Source: Chloroflexota bacterium
Lineage (GTDB): Bacteria > Chloroflexota > Anaerolineae > Anaerolineales > UBA4823
Assembly: GCA_012798185.1 (NCBI GenBank)
Contig: JAAZNS010000508.1
Location: 1-41,824 of the forward strand
Direction: 5' to 3'
DNA length: 41,824 nucleotides
The notes beneath the pieces are model-generated. The model was not told where the DNA came from. It did no database searches and saw only the letters and a list, made by a program, of their open reading frames with translations. Below are positions 31,481-41,603 of the stretch, piece by piece. Position 1 is the stretch's first letter, and each line of letters starts with the position of its first letter. The position numbers were made by a program, and so were the translations under genes.

Positions 31481-31629
31481 ATTTAACGCAGAGATGCCAA
31501 ATTCGCGGCGTTAATATAAATAAAATGCTTTGATTGAAGTCCGTACTATTTCTGTCATAAAAATGCGTGTATTAAAAATATAAGGATTTGAATTACTCCG
31601 CGTTCACTGCATCTCTGCGGTGATTTTTT
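31481..31629. repeat. Diverged right-hand copy of the 149-bp repeat
   Basis: This copy lies on the 5' side of the GxxExxY gene in the same direction as the left-hand units. It starts TTTAACGCAGAGATGCC and ends GCATCTCTGCGGTGATTTTT, just inside the next gene's stop codon at 31628-31630. The interior aligns loosely with the left copies (GATTGAAGTCCG resembles GATTGAACTCCG). It has diverged considerably, so the flanks are of unequal age or the left units have been homogenised by tandem exchange. Confidence 0.75.
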
Positions 31630-34327
31630 AAGGAACCTGGTAAATGATCACATCCCCCGACTGGAATGCGGTAAGAAGGTGGGCGGAAAATTTTGCCTCG
31701 TATAATCCACCGGGGCAGGTATTATGATCGCGTGTATAGGTATAGCGTTCCAGGTTACCCACGAATACATAACGAATATCATAGCGATCAATAATAAACT
31801 GTGCTTCTTCCCAGTTACGGGTGCAATACAAGAGCTCAATATCCCCCGACCGCGAACCAATGGCTTCACCACTGCCACGCCATTGATACTCGTGAAAGAG
31901 CCATCCCAGCACATTAGGCTGCCCGGAAAAAGTTGCAACACGGGCGTATTCCGAATATGAGCCGCCTTCATAGCTGACCGCTTCTGCAACCACCCCGTCA
32001 GGAGCATTTGCCAGCCAGCGGATAGCTTCCATTTCACTTGGATTTTGATTTTCTTGAAAGACTGCTCCATCCAACGTTATGCCTAAAGCAGGTTTGAAAC
32101 GATTGGTTTTTTCGAATACGCCAAAATAGATGTAGGTCAAACCAATCAGCAGCAGCAGCGTTAAGCCGACGCTGAAGGCATACCGCCAATAATTACGCAG
32201 CCTTTGCAGCAAACGGATGCTGCCGTAAGTCGCAGCCACGCTCCATAACAGCCACGCCTGATAGTAGAACTTGAATACTGTGTTCATTCGGTCGGCAAAT
32301 TGATCGCGCAGGAAAAGAAATTCAGGGAAGAGCACCAACAACAATCCCGCCAAAATCAGCAGAAGGCTGAAAACCTCGGATCTTATCAAACGTTTCGGTG
32401 TATCAACATTCTCTTTTTTATTCAGCAAGAGGGCTAAAACGACTGCCAGGAAAACAACCAAAGTAACCAGCCCTCCCAGGCTGATCAAACGCCGGGAAAA
32501 AGCCGCGCTGAACACTTCACGAAAGGTCGCTGCGCCTATGCTGCCTACATATAAGCCGGTGATCTCGCCAGGTAAAGACATGATCATTAATCCGAGTAAG
32601 AGAGAAAGCACCCATAAAACCAGCACGATTGAAATAGCGATAAGAACACCTTTACCTAAAGGCGGTTTATTGCGCCGGCAGAGAAAAACCATATACGCCC
32701 CCATGGGGAGGAACAGAGTGGCAAACATCACCCATAGATGAGCGCCGCGGGTCGGATTGATCAGGTTTGGCAGAATGCCGCCCACCTGCGATGCAAAGCC
32801 AATATAAAATGGCAGATAGAAAGCGATTCCCAGAGCCCCGGTGATCATGCAGAGTACGATGAATCCTTTCAATATTTGTAATGCACCCAGTTCTCTCGCA
32901 TCTTGATTGTTTTCTTCATGTTGTTGCCAGAGCAAATACAGCACATAAGCCGCGCCGAATAACGCCACGTAGAGCAATGAATCCCAGGTGTTCATAAATG
33001 CCAAGCCGCCCAGCACCAGAGCGCTGAAGCCAATGGTGAGCGGATCTATGTGTAATTCCCATTTCAATTCACGGTTGCCCAGGTTTTGATTCTTGAATAG
33101 CCCTAAACCGCGCTGGCTGACAACCGGCCAGATTTCGATGAATAAATAGACACATAAGAAAAAGGCAGCAATACCTAAGGCGAATAATTTCAGGTTCAAA
33201 TCCTGACGGCTGTACCAAAGTAAAGCGATGCCGGCAGCAGCCATGAAGGTGGCTGCCCAGGAAAGCAGCCGTACTGGCAAGGAGAGCTTCAGCCATGACA
33301 TTTTTCCCTTTCCGCCACCCAAGAACAGATTAAACGCTAAAGCCATGCCTAAAAAAGCAAAAGGCATCGCCAGCACATGGGGATGCAGGTCGCCCAACAG
33401 GAAAGAGAAAGCGGGGAATTCATCGATGACTTCTTGCATGACATGTTGCAGATTGTAATCGCGCACCACCCGCGACGCCCTCCACCACCACAAATAGCGG
33501 GATGGAGTCCACAATAGAGGCTGTGCTGGCGGCGAAGTAAGCTCAACCATATCCAGCCATTTCCAGAAAGGTGCCACCCAATTACCATTGGCATCGAAGC
33601 GTCCAAAGAGTCCGCCGGCGTGCAGCACTTCCAGAAAGCCCTCCAGATTCCCCATGAGCAGGGTGAACACCGGCGCTAAAAATGCGCCTGAGGCAGCGTT
33701 TCGTTTTTTATGCCGGGCAAGCAGGTCGTACACCATGCCGTAGCTTCCAATCGCGCTTAACCCGAATACCAGTGCGACTGCCAGATTGAAAGCCACCGAG
33801 CCCGGTGTACCGGATAATTTTGCCAGCATGGCAACCAGCACATAACCAAAATAATAATAGGAGATGGCATATCCCGAAAGCCATGGATCGTGAGGAGGAA
33901 AGACCGGCGAATTGAGAATGGCGTTGATGAATGCCAGTTCCATCGGCTTTTCAGTGCCGGCAATTTCCGGGTTGGCTGCCCGCACGAATGCCCAGACGGC
34001 AAAAGCCAGCAGGAACAACCCTTCGGTGCATATGACCAATGTAATGTTGTCATGCAGCCAAGTTTTCAGCGCCTGATATTGGCTGCGTAACACCTGCAGG
34101 TTCAACACTACCAATAGCAGCATTGCCAGCATTAAACCCCCTGCATCGTTGTGCAGAATACCCAATGAGGCCGGCAGCCAGAAGATGAAACCCCATAGCA
34201 GCCAGCCTAAAGTGCGGCATAAAGGATAAGCCCGGCTGGGTAACGCGGGCAGCATGCGGAAGGCGATGGGGAAGCTCAACCAGCCGTTCAGGGAGATGAA
34301 TAGGTACCAAAGAATAAAGTAGAGCAT
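31628..34327 (-). CDS. YYY-type (DUF2298) polytopic membrane protein
   Basis: The 899-residue, highly hydrophobic protein has about 18-20 membrane segments. The signature DPWLSGYAISYYYFGYVL with the YYY triplet, preceded by KPMELAFINAILNSPVFPPH, marks the Chlor_Arch_YYY/DUF2298 family found mainly in Chloroflexi and archaea. Further conserved parts are LLGDLHPHVLAMPFAFLG and DRMNTVFKFYYQAWLLW. The C-terminus (about 770-899) is a soluble domain with DIRYVFVGNLERYTYT. Related families include putative GT-C glycosyltransferases and flippase-associated proteins, so a role in envelope glycan or glycoprotein assembly is inferred. Its stop codon lies at the end of the right-hand repeat copy. Confidence 0.88.
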   Translation of the reverse strand: MLYFILWYLFISLNGWLSFPIAFRMLPALPSRAYPLCRTLGWLLWGFIFWLPASLGILHNDAGGLMLAMLLLVVLNLQVLRSQYQALKTWLHDNITLVICTEGLFLLAFAVWAFVRAANPEIAGTEKPMELAFINAILNSPVFPPHDPWLSGYAISYYYFGYVLVAMLAKLSGTPGSVAFNLAVALVFGLSAIGSYGMVYDLLARHKKRNAASGAFLAPVFTLLMGNLEGFLEVLHAGGLFGRFDANGNWVAPFWKWLDMVELTSPPAQPLLWTPSRYLWWWRASRVVRDYNLQHVMQEVIDEFPAFSFLLGDLHPHVLAMPFAFLGMALAFNLFLGGGKGKMSWLKLSLPVRLLSWAATFMAAAGIALLWYSRQDLNLKLFALGIAAFFLCVYLFIEIWPVVSQRGLGLFKNQNLGNRELKWELHIDPLTIGFSALVLGGLAFMNTWDSLLYVALFGAAYVLYLLWQQHEENNQDARELGALQILKGFIVLCMITGALGIAFYLPFYIGFASQVGGILPNLINPTRGAHLWVMFATLFLPMGAYMVFLCRRNKPPLGKGVLIAISIVLVLWVLSLLLGLMIMSLPGEITGLYVGSIGAATFREVFSAAFSRRLISLGGLVTLVVFLAVVLALLLNKKENVDTPKRLIRSEVFSLLLILAGLLLVLFPEFLFLRDQFADRMNTVFKFYYQAWLLWSVAATYGSIRLLQRLRNYWRYAFSVGLTLLLLIGLTYIYFGVFEKTNRFKPALGITLDGAVFQENQNPSEMEAIRWLANAPDGVVAEAVSYEGGSYSEYARVATFSGQPNVLGWLFHEYQWRGSGEAIGSRSGDIELLYCTRNWEEAQFIIDRYDIRYVFVGNLERYTYTRDHNTCPGGLYEAKFSAHLLTAFQSGDVIIYQVP

Positions 34328-34376
34328 CGATTAAAAATTACAATATAACACCACCAAATTATACATTTTAATGCCG

Positions 34377-37300
34377 CTAATTCGTTATCACCTCGTAAAT
34401 CACCGTTTTACCATCACGGTATACATCTTTCCACAAGGCGCCGTTAGCAGCCTCGAACTTATCCAACCCGGCGCCAGGGTATAAACCACGCTCCTGCTGC
34501 CCCAAAATGATATATTTCACATTATATTTCTTAAGGAAACTGACTGCCTGTTGAATATCAGTGGTGGTATAGAATTGTTCGATCTCGGTAATCCGGTCGC
34601 TCACCCAGCTACCAGGTAATAAGGTGCGCTGCTGCTGCTGATGCCACTCCCAGCCCACCACACCAGGCAGCCCGGTATAAATCGTAAATCGAGAGCCCCA
34701 GCGGTAAAGATCCCTTAGGTTGGCTTCGACAATCACCGGCGATCCTTGTACGTTTTCCTGCATCCAGCGGATAGCGCGGTAATCTTGGCTGAGATCCATC
34801 GTCCCCCAGCGTTCATCATAGGTGGCATACCCCATAAATGCCATGCCATCCAGCGTATGCGGCGCTATTTCGGTCATGCGGTCCTCAATTTTTGCCATGC
34901 CTGCCATGATGGGGAATAAAGCCGCCGAGGCAATCAGCGCAACCAGGATCACCTGCCAGGGGGTGCGCCATTTTGGCAGCCATTTGGGCAGCTCACCCCA
35001 CACCCATATCAGTGATGCAGCCGCAGAAACTGCAAACATGATCCAGGCTTGCAGGTAGAACTTGAAGACAGTGTTCATACGACCGATATCACCTTTAACA
35101 ACCACTACTTCCACTGCCAGGGTGATGACGAGTGCGGTGCCGGTCAGGAATAACACCATGCGTTTGGCATCACTCATCCCAGGCCGTAACAACAAAATGC
35201 CAGCCCAGGCAGCCAGGGGTAAAACAAACCAAGCAATTGCAGCTTTAAGATAAAGCAGCACCAATAAGACTAACAGCAATAAGCCTAGCCCGCTATAGAT
35301 GATCCAAACAAATGGACGCAGTTTATGCAGCGCCGAGGCTGGGGTGGTTGCCATCCAATCCCGAGTTTCCCACACCATCCAGGAGACAATCACGAACAGG
35401 AATAATCCCCAATGGGTTATGTACGACCACGACGGGGTATGGGTGCCGGTCCATAAGCCAATTTTACTGTAGCCCTGTCCATACCACTGGCGGTAAGGCA
35501 GGTATAGCAGAAAAGATAAGATTGTAACCAATACAATGCTGCTAAAAATGATAATCCAGCGCCGAGTGCTTTTGGGAAATATATCCAGCCATTTGTGGCG
35601 GATTTCCCCTCCGTAACGCCAATAGGCATATCCTAAGGCAACGATTGCCAGCGGCAGATAGGTATAGATATCCGAAAGATTGATGGGATAGAGAGCACCA
35701 ATCGTCAGCCCGCCCAGCAAGAAACCAGCAGCCGTTCCAAAAATACCCCGCCAGCGCCCCCGGCTGAAGACTACCGAAAAGGCAAATGATACAACCAGTA
35801 AAGCTACCGGAATAGCAAACAAGTGGGCATGCGGATCCCCATACAGCACGGTAAAAGCCGGAAATTCGGTGATTGGCTCAACATCGTTGGGGGCAGGGAT
35901 GGCACGGCTGGGAATCCAATACCAATCGCCAATGCTGTAAGGTAAGGGAACGCCGTGTAAAACATCTAAAAATCCGGCGAAAGCCCATAACCAACGCTGC
36001 AGAACGCCAGCCCCTTCGATAATGCCGCCCGGCGCAGCCAGCTTTTGGTAGCCATGGAAGATCATGCGCAACATACCCAGATTGCCTAATACGGCGGTTC
36101 CCAGCGCCGATGCCAAACCAGCCCATAAGGAAGCGCCCCAAGAGGGAAGGCTGGGTTTGAATAAATTCCATCCCAATGAGAACGCACCCACAGCGATCAT
36201 AGCAAAGAATGTAGGGATGATCAGGTTGTAGGCAACCGCGGGGACAATTCCCAGCCACTTGACTGGAACACTCGCCAAATATAACCCATAATAGTAATAA
36301 TTGAGGTAACCACCGGCAAACCAGGGATCATAGGGAGGAAATGTTGTGCTCTTTATTATGGCATTGATATACGAAAAGTCCATCGGCTTTTCGCCGCCCT
36401 TCCAGGCATGCCATAAATCTGGATTTCCAAAGCGCACCAGTAAATCGACGATAAAGAAAGCCAGGAACAATCCTTCGATTAGCAAAAATTCTTTGCGGCG
36501 CGTGTGCCACTCTTTGACCAATTCGCCGCGCTGCCAATAGGCAGCCACCGCACTGACCAGTGAAATTCCAGCAGCTGCCAGGGTGATGGTGAGCCGGGAG
36601 AAGGGGATTCCAATCGAGCCCAATAGCCATACCAGATAAGCCAGCAATAATAATCCTGCAATGCGCACCAGGGGGTAGCCTTTATCTGCCAAGCCAGGCA
36701 GTGCCAAACGCACCAGGGGGTAAACAATTAACCCAAGCAGAGCCAGAGTCAGATACCAAACCATCACCGATAGAATGTGCCAGCGGTTAAGCGGGCTGTC
36801 GGTATCGAAGAGCTGTGACCAGGTGCCGCCTGTCTGTTGTTGCTGCCAGCGGTCAGAGGGGAGCATCAGGTCGGCAGGGTGACTGCTTGCCTGGCGGGGA
36901 GTGACATGGATAACATGAGTGAGATCCACTGCCCCTAAAATCTTGGCGACTTTCTGAGGATCATAATCATCCGATTTTCGGAAGATCAGCACCTTGGGGT
37001 GATCGTATACAGTGAAGGCTTCTTCGGCAAACTGATCGTTGATCGTCCAATTCCCCAGGCTGGGGAAGGACTCGAACACCTGCACCAGTTCAAACCCCAA
37101 ATTTCCCTGGAACATCCCTGGTTTGGCGACGTTATAACACCAGATTATCTCTTTATCGGCGGGGCAGCCAAGCAGATTGCGGTAATAAGCTATGGTAAGG
37201 GGATATCGTTCGGGGACACGGGTGGTAGTGCCCCACTGGCGGTTCGATGAGATGAAGATATAATCCGATTGGTTTAGGGTGGAGGTGAAGCGCATAAGCT

Positions 37301-39338
37301 TTTCGGCGTTATCATCCCAATAAAGCTCAAGATTAAGCTCAGGCTTGTAGATTCCGCCGTATCCATCATAGCCATCGATACGCAAAGGTAAACCATCATC
37401 CCAGGAGCTTTCATTGGCAGGGGCGGATCCGGCAATCACCAGCTCTGCCGGTGTATTATCGATCTTCATCTCCAGGGCGTAGGATTCTCCTTTTTTGAGC
37501 GATACTGGCTGCGGCAGGTTGATCGAATAGCCTTCCCCGCGTGGATCGTCGATGGGAATAAAATCGGCAGAAAGCGTTGTCGATGCCAAAATGGTGTTAT
37601 CGTTTTCGCCGTACAAAATCAGGGTCAGAGTTTTGACTGCCGGTATGCCAGCCTGGTCGCGCACATAGGCTAAAAATACTTCTTTCAACTCCCCGCTGGC
37701 TTTGGCTTCGAAGCGGGAATGATAGGGCAAACCGGCGCTGATGATTTGACCTTCTTGGAATGTCAAAATCTGGTTATAAACCTGATCTTGGGTTTTGATA
37801 TGCAGGTTGATCGGCCCGGGCACATTCTGGTAAATCCACCGCGAAGCAGCGACGCGGGTGATCGGTCGGTTATAGATACGGGTGAAAGCGTATGCCCAGG
37901 CGAAGGTGAGGATTAAGACTACGACCGGGAGAGCGAATTTAATGAGATTCCACACGCCGGAGAGCAAACCAGAAGCTTTCTGATTCCAGTTTACAAGCCT
38001 GGTGGCGGTGTCCTCCGATGAGTTGTTTGCCTCATCCGGTCTTTTTTTCTGCAGGCAGGTTATCCCCAGCCAGCCGGCAAAAATGACCAGCCCGGGGTAA
38101 ACTGCAAAGTTATAACGCATGGTAGGGTTGTTCGCCATGGACTGCCATACAAAATAAGCGCCTGTCCAAAGCCATAAAAGGGCATGGCGCTGCCAATCGC
38201 CTTTGAGCATACGCCATCCTGCTAGCAAAAAAGCTGCCCAGGCAAACAAACCCAGGGGAAGCCCCAAACCCCAAATGGTCAGGTTTTTTCCCGAAAAGAA
38301 GAAAGAGCGGCGAGCCCACTGCAGTGCGGGAGGGAAATCCACATCGCCGGTGCTCTGGTTGCGTTGTTCTTGAATATTGGCAACCCATAAAGGATTAGGC
38401 TTTACGCCAAAGAAACCCGGTCCGCTGAAGGCATAAGGCTGCGCCACACGAAAAACGAATAGAAAGACTACTGCCCCTAAAACACAGTATATAAATGCAT
38501 CAAACAGGCGCTTCTCCAGAAGCCTGGCATCATTTTGCCATTTCTCGTTAATACCTCTCAAAAGAAACGCGCCAGGCAGCAGTGCTGCTGCTGGCAAGGC
38601 GCTGATTTTACAGGCAGCTGCGCAGCCCAGAGCCACTCCAAACCCAATGCTCCATTTGAAAAATGGATGCCTGATATATTGGCGCAAGATCAGCCACCAC
38701 TTTTCATATTCTTGCTCTAGATTTTCATTGTCCTGAAGGCTGGCGGGCTGATAGGTGAATATCAAAACTGCCAGATAAACTGCCAGATAGGTGAATACAT
38801 TCGTGAAAGTATCTTCCTTAAAAAAATGGGAAAGCTGAATGGGCAGCACGGCGCAAGCATAAAATGCGCTTGCCCAAACCCCGATCCGGCGGTTATACAG
38901 ACGGGAGGCGATAAGGTAGACTAAAAAAAGCGTACACAAATCAGCAATGGCAGAAAGCGGCCTGCCTACGGCTGCCATTTCATTGTAATTGGAATACCCA
39001 AAAATCCATTCTACAGCATAACGCGTGATGAACATGAAAAGCGTGCCGTATACATAAAATCCGTTGCCGCGGTTATGCGGGTTTAACGAGGATGTAGCGG
39101 TATCGAAATATTCCGAAAGGCTTTTAACCGGGGAAATGGCAGTGCCAACGCCGAGAAGAAAACGTTCATCCGGATGCAGATTTTGCTCCTCACCCCAATT
39201 AATTCCGGTAAAGCGGAAATATGCGCCAACTGCCAGGATATACAAGAAAATTAGTAGATATATCCAGGAACGGGGATTTTTAGCAGTTGCTGGTGTAATT
39301 TCATTGGTTGGTTTATTTTCGGTTCGGTCTTGGTCCAT
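34377..39338 (-). CDS. Giant GT-C-like/YYY (DUF2298) fusion membrane protein
   Basis: A 1653-residue protein combines two modules. Residues about 25-520 form a GT-C-like polytopic domain (RFTGINWGEEQNLHPDERFL, with acidic residues in the first loop; LYNRRIGVWASAFYACAVLP). A soluble extracytoplasmic segment follows at about 520-830 (beta-rich, LEMKIDNTPAELVIAGS). The C-terminal half is a complete YYY domain: KPMDFSYINAIIKSTTFPPY, then GYLNYYYYGLYLASVPVKWL, LYGDPHAHLFAIPVALL and RMNTVFKFYLQAWIMF. The C-terminal half is thus a paralogue of the 31628 protein. The frame is open throughout with no sign of misjoining. It begins 6 bases after the upstream gene's stop, indicating an operon with the 39345 gene. 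Confidence 0.88.
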   Translation of the reverse strand: MDQDRTENKPTNEITPATAKNPRSWIYLLIFLYILAVGAYFRFTGINWGEEQNLHPDERFLLGVGTAISPVKSLSEYFDTATSSLNPHNRGNGFYVYGTLFMFITRYAVEWIFGYSNYNEMAAVGRPLSAIADLCTLFLVYLIASRLYNRRIGVWASAFYACAVLPIQLSHFFKEDTFTNVFTYLAVYLAVLIFTYQPASLQDNENLEQEYEKWWLILRQYIRHPFFKWSIGFGVALGCAAACKISALPAAALLPGAFLLRGINEKWQNDARLLEKRLFDAFIYCVLGAVVFLFVFRVAQPYAFSGPGFFGVKPNPLWVANIQEQRNQSTGDVDFPPALQWARRSFFFSGKNLTIWGLGLPLGLFAWAAFLLAGWRMLKGDWQRHALLWLWTGAYFVWQSMANNPTMRYNFAVYPGLVIFAGWLGITCLQKKRPDEANNSSEDTATRLVNWNQKASGLLSGVWNLIKFALPVVVLILTFAWAYAFTRIYNRPITRVAASRWIYQNVPGPINLHIKTQDQVYNQILTFQEGQIISAGLPYHSRFEAKASGELKEVFLAYVRDQAGIPAVKTLTLILYGENDNTILASTTLSADFIPIDDPRGEGYSINLPQPVSLKKGESYALEMKIDNTPAELVIAGSAPANESSWDDGLPLRIDGYDGYGGIYKPELNLELYWDDNAEKLMRFTSTLNQSDYIFISSNRQWGTTTRVPERYPLTIAYYRNLLGCPADKEIIWCYNVAKPGMFQGNLGFELVQVFESFPSLGNWTINDQFAEEAFTVYDHPKVLIFRKSDDYDPQKVAKILGAVDLTHVIHVTPRQASSHPADLMLPSDRWQQQQTGGTWSQLFDTDSPLNRWHILSVMVWYLTLALLGLIVYPLVRLALPGLADKGYPLVRIAGLLLLAYLVWLLGSIGIPFSRLTITLAAAGISLVSAVAAYWQRGELVKEWHTRRKEFLLIEGLFLAFFIVDLLVRFGNPDLWHAWKGGEKPMDFSYINAIIKSTTFPPYDPWFAGGYLNYYYYGLYLASVPVKWLGIVPAVAYNLIIPTFFAMIAVGAFSLGWNLFKPSLPSWGASLWAGLASALGTAVLGNLGMLRMIFHGYQKLAAPGGIIEGAGVLQRWLWAFAGFLDVLHGVPLPYSIGDWYWIPSRAIPAPNDVEPITEFPAFTVLYGDPHAHLFAIPVALLVVSFAFSVVFSRGRWRGIFGTAAGFLLGGLTIGALYPINLSDIYTYLPLAIVALGYAYWRYGGEIRHKWLDIFPKSTRRWIIIFSSIVLVTILSFLLYLPYRQWYGQGYSKIGLWTGTHTPSWSYITHWGLFLFVIVSWMVWETRDWMATTPASALHKLRPFVWIIYSGLGLLLLVLLVLLYLKAAIAWFVLPLAAWAGILLLRPGMSDAKRMVLFLTGTALVITLAVEVVVVKGDIGRMNTVFKFYLQAWIMFAVSAAASLIWVWGELPKWLPKWRTPWQVILVALIASAALFPIMAGMAKIEDRMTEIAPHTLDGMAFMGYATYDERWGTMDLSQDYRAIRWMQENVQGSPVIVEANLRDLYRWGSRFTIYTGLPGVVGWEWHQQQQRTLLPGSWVSDRITEIEQFYTTTDIQQAVSFLKKYNVKYIILGQQERGLYPGAGLDKFEAANGALWKDVYRDGKTVIYEVITN

Positions 39339-39344
39339 AGCTCA

Positions 39345-41603
39345 TTAAGGTTGTGAATAAGCGGGCGGCGCAAAGAACATCCAGAAGTCTTTCGATTCTA
39401 CCCGCGATTCATATTGAGAAAACGAGCCGTTGGGATAGAGGGACTGCAGCGTTTCCAAATCAGTCACATCGTCCGGTTTGATCAGGAATAGTTTGGGGCG
39501 GGGATCTGCTACCGTTTCAGGCAGGCGGGCAGGGTCGATGGCGGTATCCAGTGTGGGGTAACCTGCATGAATACCAACCAGACGGGTATCTACCCAGTAA
39601 GGATAAGCTCCCACCCAGGCTGTTTCAGGGGTTCCGATGGTGCGGGTAAATTCTCCCAGCACTTTGCCCATCTCAGAAGTATTCCAGGAGGAGAGCAAAT
39701 ATTCTTCCTGCCATTTATTGAACACGAGCTGGTAATCCTGCCCGGCGGCGGCGGCAAAGAGGATCAAACCTACCGTCCATACCATGATCATTCCCCGGAT
39801 ACTGCTCCAGGCGCGTCGTAGACCGGAAAGACAGCTTTGCATGGCTAACCCAACCAGTACAAAAGCTGGCACATATGCTCCAGCGGTGCGGTTTAGGATG
39901 GGGTTTTCAGAGGGAAATGCCAACGAAAGGATGGAGGGCAATAATAACATGGGGATGGAAATCACCAGGAAAATATCCTGCCACGAACGCTGTTTTATGT
40001 AGCGGATGGCAACCAACACCAAGCCCAGATGAAAGAGCGCAGCCGAGACGACACTCAATGCCGGGCGGTGCGTCACCGATACCACCCAAACTTCGCCATT
40101 ATCCCAGGCAAACATCACAAGGGCGTTCCATGTGTTTTTTAAGAAAATCAGCCAGGCAGGGGCATCCAGTGGTTTTTCTAGAGTGCCCAGGCGGGTGAGG
40201 GCGCGGTAGGAAAACATCTCTGGGTTGGCGATGGCATAGCGCAATAATGGCAGGAAGACAATGAGCGAAAAGAAAGCCAGGATGAATAACCCTAAGGCAG
40301 CCTGACGGCGCGCTTCAGGCGTTCGATGGTGAACGCAATACAACCCTACCGCTGCGGCAACAACCAGCGGAACAATCCGAAATGGGGAATAGCCATGCAG
40401 CCCCAAACCCAGGAATATCCCCGCCAGAATAAAGTCGTTACGGGAAAACCGGCGCAAGCCGCGCACCAGGTAGAATAATACGGGCGCTGTGAATAGGGGG
40501 TAGAATGCAAAGCGCAGCCCAATGCGCGAGATCACATTCGGCCAATAGGCAACCCCGGCAAATAACATAGCATAAAATCCCGCTGCCTTGCCACCCATTT
40601 CTTTCCCCAGCAGGTAGATGTAAGGCAGAGTGACCAAACCAGCCAGCACAGTGCCGATCTTCAGGCTCGTGAAGCTGATGCCCGTACCGAAGATCAAAGC
40701 GATAGCGGCGGTTAAATAGAATTGAAATGCCTCTCTTCCGGTATTACGGGGAAAGAAGATGTTGTACTGCCCGCCGAGCAGATCATTCACATCGAGCAAT
40801 TTTTCTGCATGATCGCTGACCATCTCTGGGGGGACATCGGTGAGACGGTAAAAGCGGAAAAACAATATGACAGCAATAGCTGCCAGAGCGAGTAGAGTCT
40901 GCCGGGAGAATCCGATCTGCCAGCGTTGGGCGCGTATTATTGAAAGCCAGTGTTGGGCAATTTCCCGCCAGTGTATGCGATACAGCCAAAATGCCCAGGT
41001 AAACGAGAGCAAACTCACCACCCATAAAGTTACATTCAATGAGGTGAATTGAATTTCTACGGGGTTTATAAGGCCTTTTCCGAAAAAAAAGAAAGCCGCC
41101 AGTGCACACACACAGCCGATGATAAAGGTTCCCAGCCGGATTTTAAATGGCGCATGGGGAGGGGCTTCGGTTACGGGCAAGGGGGGAAGCAGCCAATCAC
41201 CGCGCCGTATGGCAAGGATCACACCCAGCGCTGCCATGCCGTAGAAGAACATGGGTAATTTATAGTCGCGTTCCGGAGGCTCCAGGGCAAATTGGGCGAT
41301 CAGTCCCAGCAGCAAAGTCAACAACCCCACCCAGGGGATGCGCTGGAAGGTCTTTTCAACAGGGGCAGCGCTGGTCTCGTAGGCAGCAGTGAAGCTGATC
41401 AACTCGACATCGGCTGCCTCTTTTATGGCGGGAGGCGCGCTCGCGATGACGGAGGTTTCCGTCAGGGGTGGCGCCGGAATGGGGGCAGGCGGAATTGGCG
41501 TTTCGGTTGGTGCGGGGCTATGCTCTGCGGGTAAAACCACCTTTTCCTTCCGCCAGAAAGCCAGCCGAGATTTGATGTAATCTAGGACGCTAGGTTCTTC
41601 CAT
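39345..41603 (-). CDS. GT39/PMT-like polytopic glycosyltransferase with Pro-rich cytosolic N-terminus
   Basis: The 752-residue protein starts MEEPSVLDYIKSRLAFWRKE. A Pro/Glu/Thr-rich segment of about 50 residues follows (PAPTETPIPPAPIPAPPLTE), probably a cytosolic linker. Hydrophobic helices begin near residue 85, and a GT-C catalytic region starts at about residue 235: FFRFYRLTDVPPEMVSDHAE (acidic loop motif), FFPRNTGREAFQFYLTAAI, LGKEMGGKAAGFYAML and GLHGYSPFRIVPLV. A soluble C-terminal part (about 640-752) follows. It likely transfers a lipid-linked sugar to a surface acceptor. It is the first gene of the visible YYY/GT-C cluster on the minus strand; upstream sequence to the window edge shows no gene. 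Confidence 0.85.
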   Translation of the reverse strand: MEEPSVLDYIKSRLAFWRKEKVVLPAEHSPAPTETPIPPAPIPAPPLTETSVIASAPPAIKEAADVELISFTAAYETSAAPVEKTFQRIPWVGLLTLLLGLIAQFALEPPERDYKLPMFFYGMAALGVILAIRRGDWLLPPLPVTEAPPHAPFKIRLGTFIIGCVCALAAFFFFGKGLINPVEIQFTSLNVTLWVVSLLSFTWAFWLYRIHWREIAQHWLSIIRAQRWQIGFSRQTLLALAAIAVILFFRFYRLTDVPPEMVSDHAEKLLDVNDLLGGQYNIFFPRNTGREAFQFYLTAAIALIFGTGISFTSLKIGTVLAGLVTLPYIYLLGKEMGGKAAGFYAMLFAGVAYWPNVISRIGLRFAFYPLFTAPVLFYLVRGLRRFSRNDFILAGIFLGLGLHGYSPFRIVPLVVAAAVGLYCVHHRTPEARRQAALGLFILAFFSLIVFLPLLRYAIANPEMFSYRALTRLGTLEKPLDAPAWLIFLKNTWNALVMFAWDNGEVWVVSVTHRPALSVVSAALFHLGLVLVAIRYIKQRSWQDIFLVISIPMLLLPSILSLAFPSENPILNRTAGAYVPAFVLVGLAMQSCLSGLRRAWSSIRGMIMVWTVGLILFAAAAGQDYQLVFNKWQEEYLLSSWNTSEMGKVLGEFTRTIGTPETAWVGAYPYWVDTRLVGIHAGYPTLDTAIDPARLPETVADPRPKLFLIKPDDVTDLETLQSLYPNGSFSQYESRVESKDFWMFFAPPAYSQP

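Noticed and set aside
30701..31629. CRISPR array
   Set aside because: The repeat units are 149 bases with no short-repeat/unique-spacer alternation, and no cas genes are present.
39345..41603. Frameshift or misassembly in the long membrane-protein genes
   Set aside because: Frames 31628-34327, 34377-39338 and 39345-41603 are open throughout with motifs in the expected order.
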